Positions 7,101-14,124 of a stretch of 16,591 nt of DNA are shown one piece after another. The notes beneath the pieces are model-generated. The model saw nothing but the letters and a program-made list of their open reading frames with translations. It did not search any database and was not told the origin of the DNA. Every line of letters starts with the position of its first letter. The first letter of the stretch is position 1. The stretch covers positions 1 through 16,591 of the forward strand of contig CANQNA010000014.1 of NCBI GenBank assembly GCA_947625005.1, read 5' to 3'. A program made the position numbers and the translations under genes. The DNA comes from an uncultured Bacilli bacterium (GTDB lineage Bacteria; Bacillota_I; Bacilli_A; RF39; UBA660).

Positions 7101-7751
7101 CTCCTCTTGAAATTCATTATTTTTTTCTAAATTTTCATATAGTTTTAAATAATTCTCTTTATAATTATCAAAAAATTCTTTTGTAACTTTTTCTACACTA
7201 AATTTTTCTTCTATTTCTTCAATGGTATATTTTTTTTCATTGTTTTCGAGCAAATCTAAAAGCTGTACTTTAGCTGTATGGTTTAATTCATCTTTTCCAA
7301 ACAGATATGAATATCTTTTAGCAGGACTTACCTTTGTTTTTAATTTACCTACTTCAACGGATATTTCTTTTTTTACAAAAGATAGTCTCCACGAATGTTC
7401 TCTATTACTATAAATTGCAGCTAAACATGCATCTAATGTATAGGACTCTAATAAATGAGCAATATAATTTCTTTGTAGAGTTCTTGCATTTGCGGGATTT
7501 TTATTATCTTTTATTTTTATCAAGATTACACCAACATCTCTTCTATTAGTTGTATTATATTTAGCATATAATTTAGTTTTTTCTATATAGTGTTTATATT
7601 GTTCAGAAGTAGGTTCTTTCCAAACGCCATTTAAAATGTCTTCACCTGTTAAATTAAGCAGGTCGTTAATAAAATTGTAAAAATCTATTTCATCAAAATC
7701 TTTACTTAATAAATTCATATATTGCATAGTTTTTTCACTTATATTGCTCAT
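4089..7751 (-). CDS. Eco57I-type adenine methyltransferase / Type IIG-like modification-specificity protein with a switchable C-terminus
   Basis: The 1220-residue protein has an unrecognised N-terminal region (1-430), then an N6-adenine methyltransferase core. The core shows GAFYTPREIVHYM (458-470), motif I DPAVGSGAF (537-545), the EPLPNLDCKIMQGNSL block (635-650) and catalytic motif IV NPPY (788-791). From about 930 onward a TaqI_C-like specificity region includes RGRDIKRYSYEFADLW and a WYALQR block. I see no confident PD-(D/E)xK nuclease motif. The ATG follows AGGAGG that overlaps the stop of the helicase gene (TAGGAGG), so the two are translationally coupled. Residues 912 onward lie within the invertible cassette; recombination would exchange the specificity region. 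It resembles Type IIG and PglX-like enzymes, but no other BREX or DISARM genes are present. Confidence 0.9.
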   Translation of the reverse strand: MSNISEKTMQYMNLLSKDFDEIDFYNFINDLLNLTGEDILNGVWKEPTSEQYKHYIEKTKLYAKYNTTNRRDVGVILIKIKDNKNPANARTLQRNYIAHLLESYTLDACLAAIYSNREHSWRLSFVKKEISVEVGKLKTKVSPAKRYSYLFGKDELNHTAKVQLLDLLENNEKKYTIEEIEEKFSVEKVTKEFFDNYKENYLKLYENLEKNNEFQEESKMYGFTTEEFAKKLMGQIVFLYFLQKKGWLGVSLVPKEITVEEYNKFYNKEDINGKRILEKYYINYSGGKRLKPALLRAYEENKRDIDKLSDIFVGSEYDGKWGSGEKNFIRKLFDRYKNLTSPDIHNKFFDTYLEPFFYKGLNQKRKNQYFSIFNCKIPFLNGGLFEPIDNYLWEKSEFDIEDDIFSNKDQTGILDFFDRFNFTMNEEEPLEKDVAVDPEMLGKIFENLLEVKDRKSKGAFYTPREIVHYMCQESLANFLVNKVGVDYNEIKEFIQYGEMIRDEDLKDATKEKHSVGDSIFNNIIQIDKALENIKIADPAVGSGAFPLGLLNEIVKIRDTITSYLLIYNRLGLFDKKYDESFIINNKRSIYNIKWNTIKNCIYAVDVENSAVDITKLRLWLSIVVDQVGVPKSGPEPLPNLDCKIMQGNSLIDEFNEIKLIDEKFINEFKENNSISFNDGGTYKSKGKSINIYSDQIAIGDGLKKAQIDRLIDLKKELYGTNDSNRKKELIEKIQYSRKELLRLNFAGTSKEKELFEIDCTHNKPYFSWMLEFIEVFIENGGFDIVIGNPPYVQLQSDNGTLANLLENKGYKTFTRMGDIYCLFYEKSIDLLKEKGVSCLITSNKWMRAGYGEKLREYLSSNTNPLVLIDFGGTKVFDSATVDVNILLTEKYYNNGKTKACNICDDFSTNKLSVYIKHNTIITKFDTKENWIISNPIEQSIREKIEKYGVRLKDWDLSINRGILTGYNDAFIIDGETKEKLISEDPRCADIIRPILRGRDIKRYSYEFADLWLLYIPWHFPLYQDTSIKGASAEAENKFKENYPIIYNYLLKYKDRLSKRNQAETGIRYEWYALQRYGSNYWDDFNKPKIMYGEIVQFPKFYFDESGEFYPEATTFIMSGKDLMYIYCLLNSSVMFYLFSTFYAGGGLGENGIRFKKNFLINLPLPNKYNINYFNQLYNSFITNQISSKELDDTISKWIYDSFMFSDDEQKYIEDNKKSGF
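4753..5019 (-). repeat. Right arm of the invertible cassette (267-bp inverted repeat)
   Basis: This is the partner of 3165-3431, lying inside the active methyltransferase gene. It encodes residues 912 to about 1000 in minus sense. Its outer edge at 5019/5020 is where the constant part of the gene ends. Confidence 0.95.
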
Positions 7752-7762
7752 TATTTTACCTC

Positions 7763-10700
7763 CTAGTTGAAATACTCTGACAGTATTATTTCATTTTTTA
7801 ATTCCTTTTTTTTCATCTTAACTTCTTGAACCTTTTCGTGTTCTTCATAATAAACATCTGGTATTTTTGCAGAAAAGTTTTTGAAATATTTAATATAATC
7901 ATTTGCTCCAGATATTGTAGATATTGCTTTGTTTCCTTCTTTTATTAATTTAGATGGCAACTCTCCATCTTCTAATAGCTCAATAGTTTTGTTTAATTTA
8001 TTTACTTCTTCTTCAGTTAATTCATTTGCAAACATTATAGTTTGTTTTAGCACTTTTATTATATTTTTAACATTGCTTGTACCTTTTTTAGTTATAATAA
8101 CACTTTCAGAAACACGCTCTTCTCTTTCATCTTTATCAAAAGAATCTTTATTTTTCTTTAATAAAGTATAATAATCTTCATTAAGACTTGATGCAATTTC
8201 ATCTGTTTCTGCTCTAACACATTTTAAAGCATCAATATCAGAAATTTCTCTACTTTCTCCATTATCTCCTGTTATATAAAATCTTTTTATATAACCTTTT
8301 CTAAAAAAAGATACTAAATGTTTTTGGTTTGAATCTTCAATAACATTACCCTCAGAGTCTTTTGAACTCAAGTTTATTTTTAGACTCTTTTTATTTCTTG
8401 CAATTTTTATTTTTCTAGGAAATTCCTTAATTTTTTTATATAGCTTTGGATTCTTATCTCTAATTTCTCTTATTTCCTTTAAATATAATAATTCCATATC
8501 TAAATCATTGATTTCTTCTTCTTGGATAGAGGTATTAACTTTTTTAAACAATTCAAAAGCACCTACTTCTTCATCTTCAGTAAGATATTTTGAATCATTT
8601 CCTAAAATCGTATAGAACATTTGAATTTTTGTTTTAATATTATCTTCTAATGACATTTGTTCACTTGATTTACTTGTTGGAAAGAAATTATAAACAAATA
8701 TCTTTTTAAATGGAGTTCCAACTCTATTAATTCTTCCTACTCTTTGCATAATTCTTGTAGGATTCCATGGAAGATCATAATCGATAATAACATTACTTCT
8801 ATGTAAGTTAATACCTTCGGCTAGTACATCCGTTGTTACAAGTATTCTATATTCATCTTTTTGTTTTTCTTTTGAATAATTATAATCAAAGTTAGCTTTT
8901 ATTTCATCCCTTATAGAGTCAGACATTGAGCCATTAAACTGAAGAACTTTTTCACCTAATGCATTTTCCAGTTCATTTTTTAAATATACAGCCGTTTCAC
9001 TTGATTCTGTAAATATTACTAATTTGTTACTAATAAGATTTTTTTCTTCTCTAATTCTTTTTATAAAATAGTTTAATTTATCGTCTTCTTGTAATGATTT
9101 CCATAATTCCTTTAATTCGTTTAGTATTTTAAGATCTGTATTTAAATCCTTTATAAAGCTAGTATGAAAATCTTTAGATTCGAACTTCATTGCCTCTTGT
9201 TTATCAACAGCTTCAAGGAGTTTATCAATATCGTCATTTTCCAACAATTCTTGAACTCTTAATTTTCTGCTAATCCACACAGTACCATTATTATACATAT
9301 TAATAAATTCATTATATGATTTTATAAATCTGTTTAGCGTTTGTTCAAATGCATATTTACTGCTTTCTAGTCTTTTAACTAAAATACTTTTCATGAATCC
9401 ACTCATATTTTCCTGACCAATTAAAAGTTGTCTTTGATCTGAACTCAATGCACTCTGAACAACATATTTTAAAGGTTTATATCTTGAATAATTAAGTTTT
9501 TGTATATTTTCAAGAGTTTTTTCAAATGTTTTTTCTGTATCACTGCTAAATTCATATGTTAATTTCTCTGGATCTGAAACTTCTGGAAATGCTAATCCTT
9601 GCTTTTCCAAGTCATTACCATACACCTTCATAATTTCGAAACGAGTTCTTCTGATCATCACTTCTCTTAAAACTTCATCTCTGACTTTTTGAGAAGCTAA
9701 CTTAACTTGGTTTTTATACTCATCGGTTCCTTTTTCGTATGAATTTAAAGCCCTTTTTAAACTCATAAAGAATAACTCAAGATTTCTATTTCCAACAATA
9801 CTTGATCTATTTTTTGATTCGAATAAATATAATTGACTTGCTATATCTGAAATATAGTTATTTTGTGGTGTTGCAGATATTAGTACAACTTTTTTACCAT
9901 AACAAATTTGATGTAATTTTTGATATTGTTCTGTACCAGCATTTCTAAATCTATGAGATTCATCTACAAACACATAATCATATTTTTTTGTACCATTTTC
10001 AATTATTTTGTCTAGTTTTCCTTCTGATTCAACAGAAAATCTTCTAATGCCAAAATCAAATAAAACAGATTTCCAATATTCCTTTAATACTGGAGGACAT
10101 AAAACTAAAATCCCCCCATTTAATTCTTTAGCTAATAAAGCGCATATATAAGTTTTTCCTAAACCTACAACATCAGATAAAAATATTCCATTATGCTTCT
10201 CTAACATCCTTTTAGCTTGAATAACAGCATCTTTTTGATATTGTAAAGGTTTAAATCCTTCTGGGTAATCTTTATTGTTATTTTCTAATTCTAATTTATC
10301 ATCATTTATTTCTTCTTTAAAATACTCATATAAAAATTTTAAATACATTTCATAAGGAGTAATGTCAGATTTTACCCATGTTTTGTTTTTTATTGTATCA
10401 ACACATTCTTTATTAACTGGAACAGCATCTTTCCATAATTCTTCAAATTTTTCTAAAGCATAATCTACATCGTCATCATCTCTTAATTCAACATTAAACT
10501 CAAGATTATTCTTTAATCCATTTTGAGAAAAATTGCTAGATCCAGTTATTACTCTTCCTTTGTCTACTTGACCGGGGAAATCTCTCATTATATATAGTTT
10601 TGCATGAATTGGATGCTTTGTATATACTCTTAATTCTAATTTTTTAGAATTAATTAAATAAACAAATTGTTTAACACCATTTTCAACATCTTCAGAATCA

Positions 10701-11005
10701 TCAGATTTTTCAAATTCATCTTGAAGATTTTTTTTATAATTTTCTATTGTTTCGTAATTTGATAAATTTGTTACCTCTCCGTTTGCTTCCTCCAGCATAG
10801 ATAATATTTGCTTATCAGTATTAAGCCCTATTAATATTCTTGTTTTTTCAACTTTAGAAAGTGAATCTTTTAATAGATAAAACCCACTTACTCTGAAATA
10901 TCCTACCAACACATCAAAAAATTGAGTATTTGCGTTTAATACTTTACTAAATCTATCATATAAATTCTTTTCTGGTTCATTTGTAAAGAATTTTGAGCTT
11001 CCCAT
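7763..11005 (-). CDS. PLD-nuclease-like / SNF2 helicase fusion, partner of the phase-variable methyltransferase
   Basis: The 1080-residue protein combines an N-terminal phospholipase-D-like domain with an SF2/SNF2 helicase. The PLD part shows FFDVLVGYFRVSGF, then HAKLYIM (about 134-140, the HxK core) and GSSNFSQNGL (about 155-164). The helicase part shows Walker A DVVGLGKT (278-285), motif II DESH (348-351), motif III SATP (377-380), motif V TTDVLAEGINL (724-734) and motif VI QRVGRINR (754-761). A charged tail of about 300 residues follows. An ATG at 11029 is in frame, but GGAGGA at 11013-11018 lies inside that extension, seven bases before the ATG at 11005, so I take the latter. Only one HxK motif is seen, so nuclease activity would need dimerisation or may be absent. 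The gene leads the operon; DNA translocation and cleavage in defence is inferred. Confidence 0.9.
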   Translation of the reverse strand: MGSSKFFTNEPEKNLYDRFSKVLNANTQFFDVLVGYFRVSGFYLLKDSLSKVEKTRILIGLNTDKQILSMLEEANGEVTNLSNYETIENYKKNLQDEFEKSDDSEDVENGVKQFVYLINSKKLELRVYTKHPIHAKLYIMRDFPGQVDKGRVITGSSNFSQNGLKNNLEFNVELRDDDDVDYALEKFEELWKDAVPVNKECVDTIKNKTWVKSDITPYEMYLKFLYEYFKEEINDDKLELENNNKDYPEGFKPLQYQKDAVIQAKRMLEKHNGIFLSDVVGLGKTYICALLAKELNGGILVLCPPVLKEYWKSVLFDFGIRRFSVESEGKLDKIIENGTKKYDYVFVDESHRFRNAGTEQYQKLHQICYGKKVVLISATPQNNYISDIASQLYLFESKNRSSIVGNRNLELFFMSLKRALNSYEKGTDEYKNQVKLASQKVRDEVLREVMIRRTRFEIMKVYGNDLEKQGLAFPEVSDPEKLTYEFSSDTEKTFEKTLENIQKLNYSRYKPLKYVVQSALSSDQRQLLIGQENMSGFMKSILVKRLESSKYAFEQTLNRFIKSYNEFINMYNNGTVWISRKLRVQELLENDDIDKLLEAVDKQEAMKFESKDFHTSFIKDLNTDLKILNELKELWKSLQEDDKLNYFIKRIREEKNLISNKLVIFTESSETAVYLKNELENALGEKVLQFNGSMSDSIRDEIKANFDYNYSKEKQKDEYRILVTTDVLAEGINLHRSNVIIDYDLPWNPTRIMQRVGRINRVGTPFKKIFVYNFFPTSKSSEQMSLEDNIKTKIQMFYTILGNDSKYLTEDEEVGAFELFKKVNTSIQEEEINDLDMELLYLKEIREIRDKNPKLYKKIKEFPRKIKIARNKKSLKINLSSKDSEGNVIEDSNQKHLVSFFRKGYIKRFYITGDNGESREISDIDALKCVRAETDEIASSLNEDYYTLLKKNKDSFDKDEREERVSESVIITKKGTSNVKNIIKVLKQTIMFANELTEEEVNKLNKTIELLEDGELPSKLIKEGNKAISTISGANDYIKYFKNFSAKIPDVYYEEHEKVQEVKMKKKELKNEIILSEYFN

Positions 11006-11062
11006 ATGCCATTCCTCCAAACTGAGCATCTATAAATGTTACAAGACTCCTATTATATTATA

Positions 11063-11091
11063 TGTATATCATAAATTAACATTTTTCACAA
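11063..11091 (-). promoter_or_regulatory. Extended -10 promoter of the helicase-methyltransferase operon
   Basis: On the minus strand TTGTGA (11086-11091), a 17-bp spacer and TATACA (11063-11068) preceded by TGA give a near-consensus extended -10 promoter, about 58 bases before the chosen helicase start. A second TATAAT lies six bases further on but has a poor -35. Confidence 0.55.
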
Positions 11092-11138
11092 TAAAATTAC
11101 CAAAATTTGGTTATCAAATCCTTCTGCTTTTTTCGGCA

Positions 11139-11177
11139 AAAAATCTATTCTCTGATTTTTTCAAAGAATAGATTTTT
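11139..11177. terminator. 13-bp stem terminator between the decayed gene and the helicase operon
   Basis: AAAAATCTATTCT (11139-11151) pairs perfectly with AGAATAGATTTTT (11165-11177) across a 13-base loop, with T runs on both sides. It lies just after the end of the decayed minus-strand gene and just upstream of the helicase promoter, insulating the operon. Confidence 0.75.
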
Positions 11178-11195
11178 ATCTTACATTTCATAACT

Positions 11196-11615
11196 TTATA
11201 CTTTTTCCACTATTCCCCTGTCTGTTTCTTCTCCTTCAACACGTTTTATATTCTCTTTTATGTTTGATGTATTATCCATTATCCCATAACACATTTTTGT
11301 TTTCTTCTTAAACTTTTTAAGTTCATCTGACACTTTTTGATTATTTTCTTTTTTTGCACTTGTTTTTTCCACTTTTTTAATAAATATACTTAATATTTTC
11401 AGCCACTTCACTTGTTTTCTCACCAACATCATTGCAATACTAGATTTCTTATTTTAGTATTCTTAATTTTTCCAGTTAATTTTATAATTTCATTAAAAAT
11501 ATTTAAATCTTTTGCAAAATTCATGTACTTCTATTCATATTTAAATCATATATTTGGTATAAATTTCACCTCTAAATTTAACTTTTCCAAACGTACTTGA
11601 TATTTTAAATATTTT
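11196..11615 (-). pseudogene. Decayed small coiled-coil gene (nonsense and frameshift lesions)
   Basis: No intact gene is present, but coding-like pieces follow one another on the minus strand. A good AGGAGG at about 11620-11625 is followed by YLKYQVRLEKLNLEVKF, then two in-frame stops (TGA, TAG), then MNFAKDLNIFNEIIKL to NLVLQ. A frame change gives DVGEKTSEVAENIKYI. A second change gives KKVEKTSAKKENNQKVSDEL and runs to a stop at 11196. Stitched together this would be a lysine/glutamate-rich, largely helical protein of about 135 residues. A 78-codon frame (11196-11432) survives but has no convincing start. I do not recognise the family, and the reading as a decayed gene is tentative. Confidence 0.35.
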
Positions 11616-11715
11616 ATGACCTCCTAACTAAAACAAATACTAAGCTAAAACTTTCAATTATTTAGTAAATAATTTTAAAATTTATGATTTTAAATTTTAA
11701 ATTATTTTTTTATAT

Positions 11716-12474
11716 TTAGTCTACATATTTTCCTAAAATATCCCATATAGTTAATAGCCCAATCAATTTTTCATTATTTTTACCACTTTGAGTAATTAAA
11801 ATACATTCCAACTTTTGTCCATCATTAAAATCCTTTTTAAAAATTTTTATTAATTCTTCAACTGTCATATCTTTACTTTCAAATCTAACTATTCCATTGT
11901 TTCTTTTTAAAGATAAGTAACTGCTCAGTTCTTCAAATTTTGTTTTACTATCTACCTCCACAACTTCATTTTCTACCAAATAATCAAATAGCGTTTTTTC
12001 TCCAAATATTCCTACGCATACACCATTTTTTACTATTGGTATATGTGTATATTTCTTATTATTCATCATTTCTATTGCTTCTTTAACGTTGTCCTGTAAT
12101 TCTTTTCTATAAATATCATTTATTTTTATAGAAATATCATATATTTTTTTTGGATGTTCTATTTCATTTATTATATTTTTTAATTCATTATATAAATATA
12201 TACTTGGCTCTACTATATCTTTACCATTTATTTTATTTTCATGTGAGCATAAATTACGTACTTCTGCACAACATTGAATAATATTAAATTTATTTCTATA
12301 TGGAAAAACTCCTTTACTATACAGTTCTTGTGATATATTTACAATTGATACTTCTTTCAGATCACGTCCTCTATACTCCATACCATATTTTTTTCTATAT
12401 ACTTCTTTAGTTAAATTTTCATATTTTTTAAACAGTTCAATAAAATCATTTTCTTTAATTTTTAAAGAATCCAT
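11716..12474 (-). CDS. HEPN-CBS fusion: putative nucleotide-gated RNase
   Basis: The 252-residue protein has two parts. Residues 1-105 are helical and contain VRNLCSHEN, where Arg73 and His78 make the RX4H motif of HEPN ribonucleases. Residues about 112-252 form a pair of CBS repeats: DNVKEAIEMMNNKKYTHIPIV ending near LFDYLVEN, then MTVEELIKIFKKDF followed by GLLTIWDIL. CBS pairs bind adenine nucleotides or related second messengers; HEPN proteins cleave RNA in toxin-antitoxin and abortive-infection systems. The fusion suggests an RNA-cutting or RNA-binding effector controlled by nucleotide state; this is inference. The ATG is well supported by AGGAGGAG seven bases upstream. No antitoxin gene is adjacent, though the decayed gene downstream might be a lost partner. 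Confidence 0.7.
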   Translation of the reverse strand: MDSLKIKENDFIELFKKYENLTKEVYRKKYGMEYRGRDLKEVSIVNISQELYSKGVFPYRNKFNIIQCCAEVRNLCSHENKINGKDIVEPSIYLYNELKNIINEIEHPKKIYDISIKINDIYRKELQDNVKEAIEMMNNKKYTHIPIVKNGVCVGIFGEKTLFDYLVENEVVEVDSKTKFEELSSYLSLKRNNGIVRFESKDMTVEELIKIFKKDFNDGQKLECILITQSGKNNEKLIGLLTIWDILGKYVD

Positions 12475-12634
12475 TTATCTCCTCCTAATATTATTTAAAG
12501 CGTTTATATGGTTATAATTAGCTATAAATACTTGACCAAAATTTTTTATATCATTCTTCTTACACAAGGTTCTTTTGGCCATTTACTTTATCTTTTTTAA
12601 AATATTTACTCACTTTTATCATCTCTAATTTTTT

Positions 12635-12681
12635 GACATTATACCATAACTTTACATATATTTCTACATCACAATAAAAAT
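12635..12681 (-). promoter_or_regulatory. Promoter element, copy A, upstream of the HEPN-CBS gene
   Basis: On the minus strand TAGAAA (12661-12666), 17 bp and TATAAT (12638-12643), preceded by TGG, form an extended -10 promoter. It is embedded in a ~47-bp block (TGTGATGTAGAAATAT...) also found at 16277-16325 with the same spacing. It lies about 160 bases before the HEPN-CBS start. Confidence 0.6.
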
Positions 12682-12762
12682 GAGATTTTTTACAGCCACT
12701 TTTTATATCACCAATTAAAAACTACGGATATAATTGAAGTGGTTTTCTATAACGCCAAAGAA

Positions 12763-12790
12763 AGAAGGATCTGTTTCTAAATCCTTCTTC
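12763..12790 (-). terminator. Possible terminator after the methyltransferase gene
   Basis: AAGAAGGAT (12763-12771) pairs with ATCCTTCTT (12782-12790) across a 10-base loop. On the minus strand it is followed by TCTTTGG, only a modest T tract, about 65 bases past the methyltransferase stop. Confidence 0.4.
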
Positions 12791-12853
12791 TAATGATTCT
12801 GGGGTTTTGGGCTATTTTTACCCCAACTATTGACTTAGATTCTTTTTAATATT

Positions 12854-14071
12854 TCACTGTATTCTCTCACTGATAATTATATATTCATTATTCATAGATG
12901 ATACCGATTCATTTCCAACTTTAGAAGTAATTTTTGGAATTCTTTTTATAGGTATTTCTCTCTCCATAACATTTAAGGTTTTAAACATATTCTTTTCTAA
13001 AAATTTTTTTGTTATATCTGTTAAATTTATCTTTACTTTATCCACACTTCTATTACCTAATGTCATTACTATGTATTTATTTGTTACTCTGCATAATTCT
13101 TTTAAGAAAAAGAAATAATCATTAAAATAATTAAGTACCTTTTTAGATTTTCTATTGCTAATATTTATTAAATACGGCTCTATTAAACTTTTTTCAAAGT
13201 CTGTTAATTTTACAGTTTTGTTCATTCCTCCAAGACTTTTATAGTCTATTTTAGAATATGTGTCATATTCCCATCCTTCCAATTCTAAGTCCTTTCTATC
13301 AATCCAAAGAAGTGATAGAATGGAAAATTGTCCATATGGAACTGTAGTTGCATTTTCACCGTATGGTGGTGACGTTATTGAAATATCAAATTGCCTAATA
13401 TCAAAATCATCTATAATTTCATTAATATCTTTTTTATATAAAGTAAATTTTTCTGTACTTTTACAAAATTCTTTCTTATACCTTTCTATATTTCGTATAA
13501 AGCTCTCTATTACATTATCATCCATATTATTAATTACTTTTTCTTCTTTTTTATGTAATTTATATGTAGAGCTTCTTGTATTACTATATTTTCTCACAAT
13601 ATCACATAGTATATACCAGAAATACATTCTGTCTTTTTCATTGTCTACTTTTATAATTGCACTCCTTATCTTTTTCAACTTTTCAGAAATATCTTCTCTA
13701 AACCATTTATCCATATTATCAAATGTGTATGAACTATCGTAGTCATCAAGTTTTAAATTGTCTATTAAACATTTAATACTTACATCTATATCCTTACTAA
13801 TTCCTTGCAACTTTACCTTAGTTATCAAATTTGCTAATGGATTTATATCGCAACCAGTCAAATAAATTTCAGGGTCAATTTCCATAGCCTCATATAATGC
13901 TGTTCCTGAGCCATGGAAAGGATCAAATATAGATTTCACTTCTGTTTCTTTTATCAATTCCTCTAATACTTTTTTTTGCATAGGAGCTACCATTACTGCA
14001 GGATATAAAACAGTTCCATGTATATCATTTTTTTTACTGTAATTTTTATAAGATATATCTATATTTTTCAT
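12854..14071 (-). CDS. SPPY-type DNA methyltransferase (amino-methyltransferase), partner of the GHKL ATPase
   Basis: The 405-residue protein shows the S-adenosylmethionine motif FDPFHGSGTAL (49-59), then GCDINPLAN (73-81) and the catalytic TSPPYG (233-238). The order, motif I before motif IV, and the SPPY core fit the N4-cytosine/N6-adenine amino-methyltransferases; SPPY is more often N4-cytosine. The roughly 150 residues between the motifs (about 82-232) are helical and charged and probably include target-binding parts. The N-terminal HGTVLYPAVMVAPMQK segment resembles motif X-like regions of these enzymes. GAGAGGTAAC precedes the ATG. The gene follows the ATPase gene after 53 bases on the same strand; a TGATATAAT in that gap could provide a second, weak promoter. 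No conventional restriction endonuclease is present, so the ATPase probably supplies or recruits the restricting activity. Confidence 0.88.
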   Translation of the reverse strand: MKNIDISYKNYSKKNDIHGTVLYPAVMVAPMQKKVLEELIKETEVKSIFDPFHGSGTALYEAMEIDPEIYLTGCDINPLANLITKVKLQGISKDIDVSIKCLIDNLKLDDYDSSYTFDNMDKWFREDISEKLKKIRSAIIKVDNEKDRMYFWYILCDIVRKYSNTRSSTYKLHKKEEKVINNMDDNVIESFIRNIERYKKEFCKSTEKFTLYKKDINEIIDDFDIRQFDISITSPPYGENATTVPYGQFSILSLLWIDRKDLELEGWEYDTYSKIDYKSLGGMNKTVKLTDFEKSLIEPYLINISNRKSKKVLNYFNDYFFFLKELCRVTNKYIVMTLGNRSVDKVKINLTDITKKFLEKNMFKTLNVMEREIPIKRIPKITSKVGNESVSSMNNEYIIISERIQ

Positions 14072-14124
14072 TTGTTACCTCTCTTTAAAATTATATCAAA
14101 TTAAATTTTAAAAATCCAGGGTTT

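Larger units (their letters stand above)
12475..12853 (-). other. Intergenic leader and spacer with a promoter element, hairpins and scraps of coding-like sequence
   Basis: No intact gene. From right to left on the minus strand this stretch holds two hairpins (TGGGGT 12801-12806 with ACCCCA 12821-12826, and the stem at 12763-12790), a CCACTT/AAGTGG pair (12696-12701 with 12738-12743) and the promoter element at 12635-12681. A leader of about 160 bases to the HEPN-CBS gene follows. Short frames such as GFRNRSFFLWRYRKPLQLYP read like protein and may be debris of a lost gene, but I cannot name it. Confidence 0.4.

Noticed and set aside
4089..11005. BREX or DISARM system
   Set aside because: No PglZ, BrxA/B/C/L or DrmA/B/C homologue is present. 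Only a helicase and a methyltransferase are found.
11006..11029. Helicase start at the upstream ATG
   Set aside because: The Shine-Dalgarno GGAGGA lies inside this extension and is correctly placed for the ATG at 11005.
11666..11710. AT-only inverted repeat after the HEPN-CBS gene as a terminator
   Set aside because: The stem has no G:C pair to speak of and no clear T tract follows on the minus strand. In sequence this AT-rich it is weak evidence.
13260..13742. 160-codon plus-strand open frame
   Set aside because: It is antisense to the well-supported SPPY methyltransferase, is hydrophobic low-complexity in character and has no ribosome binding site.
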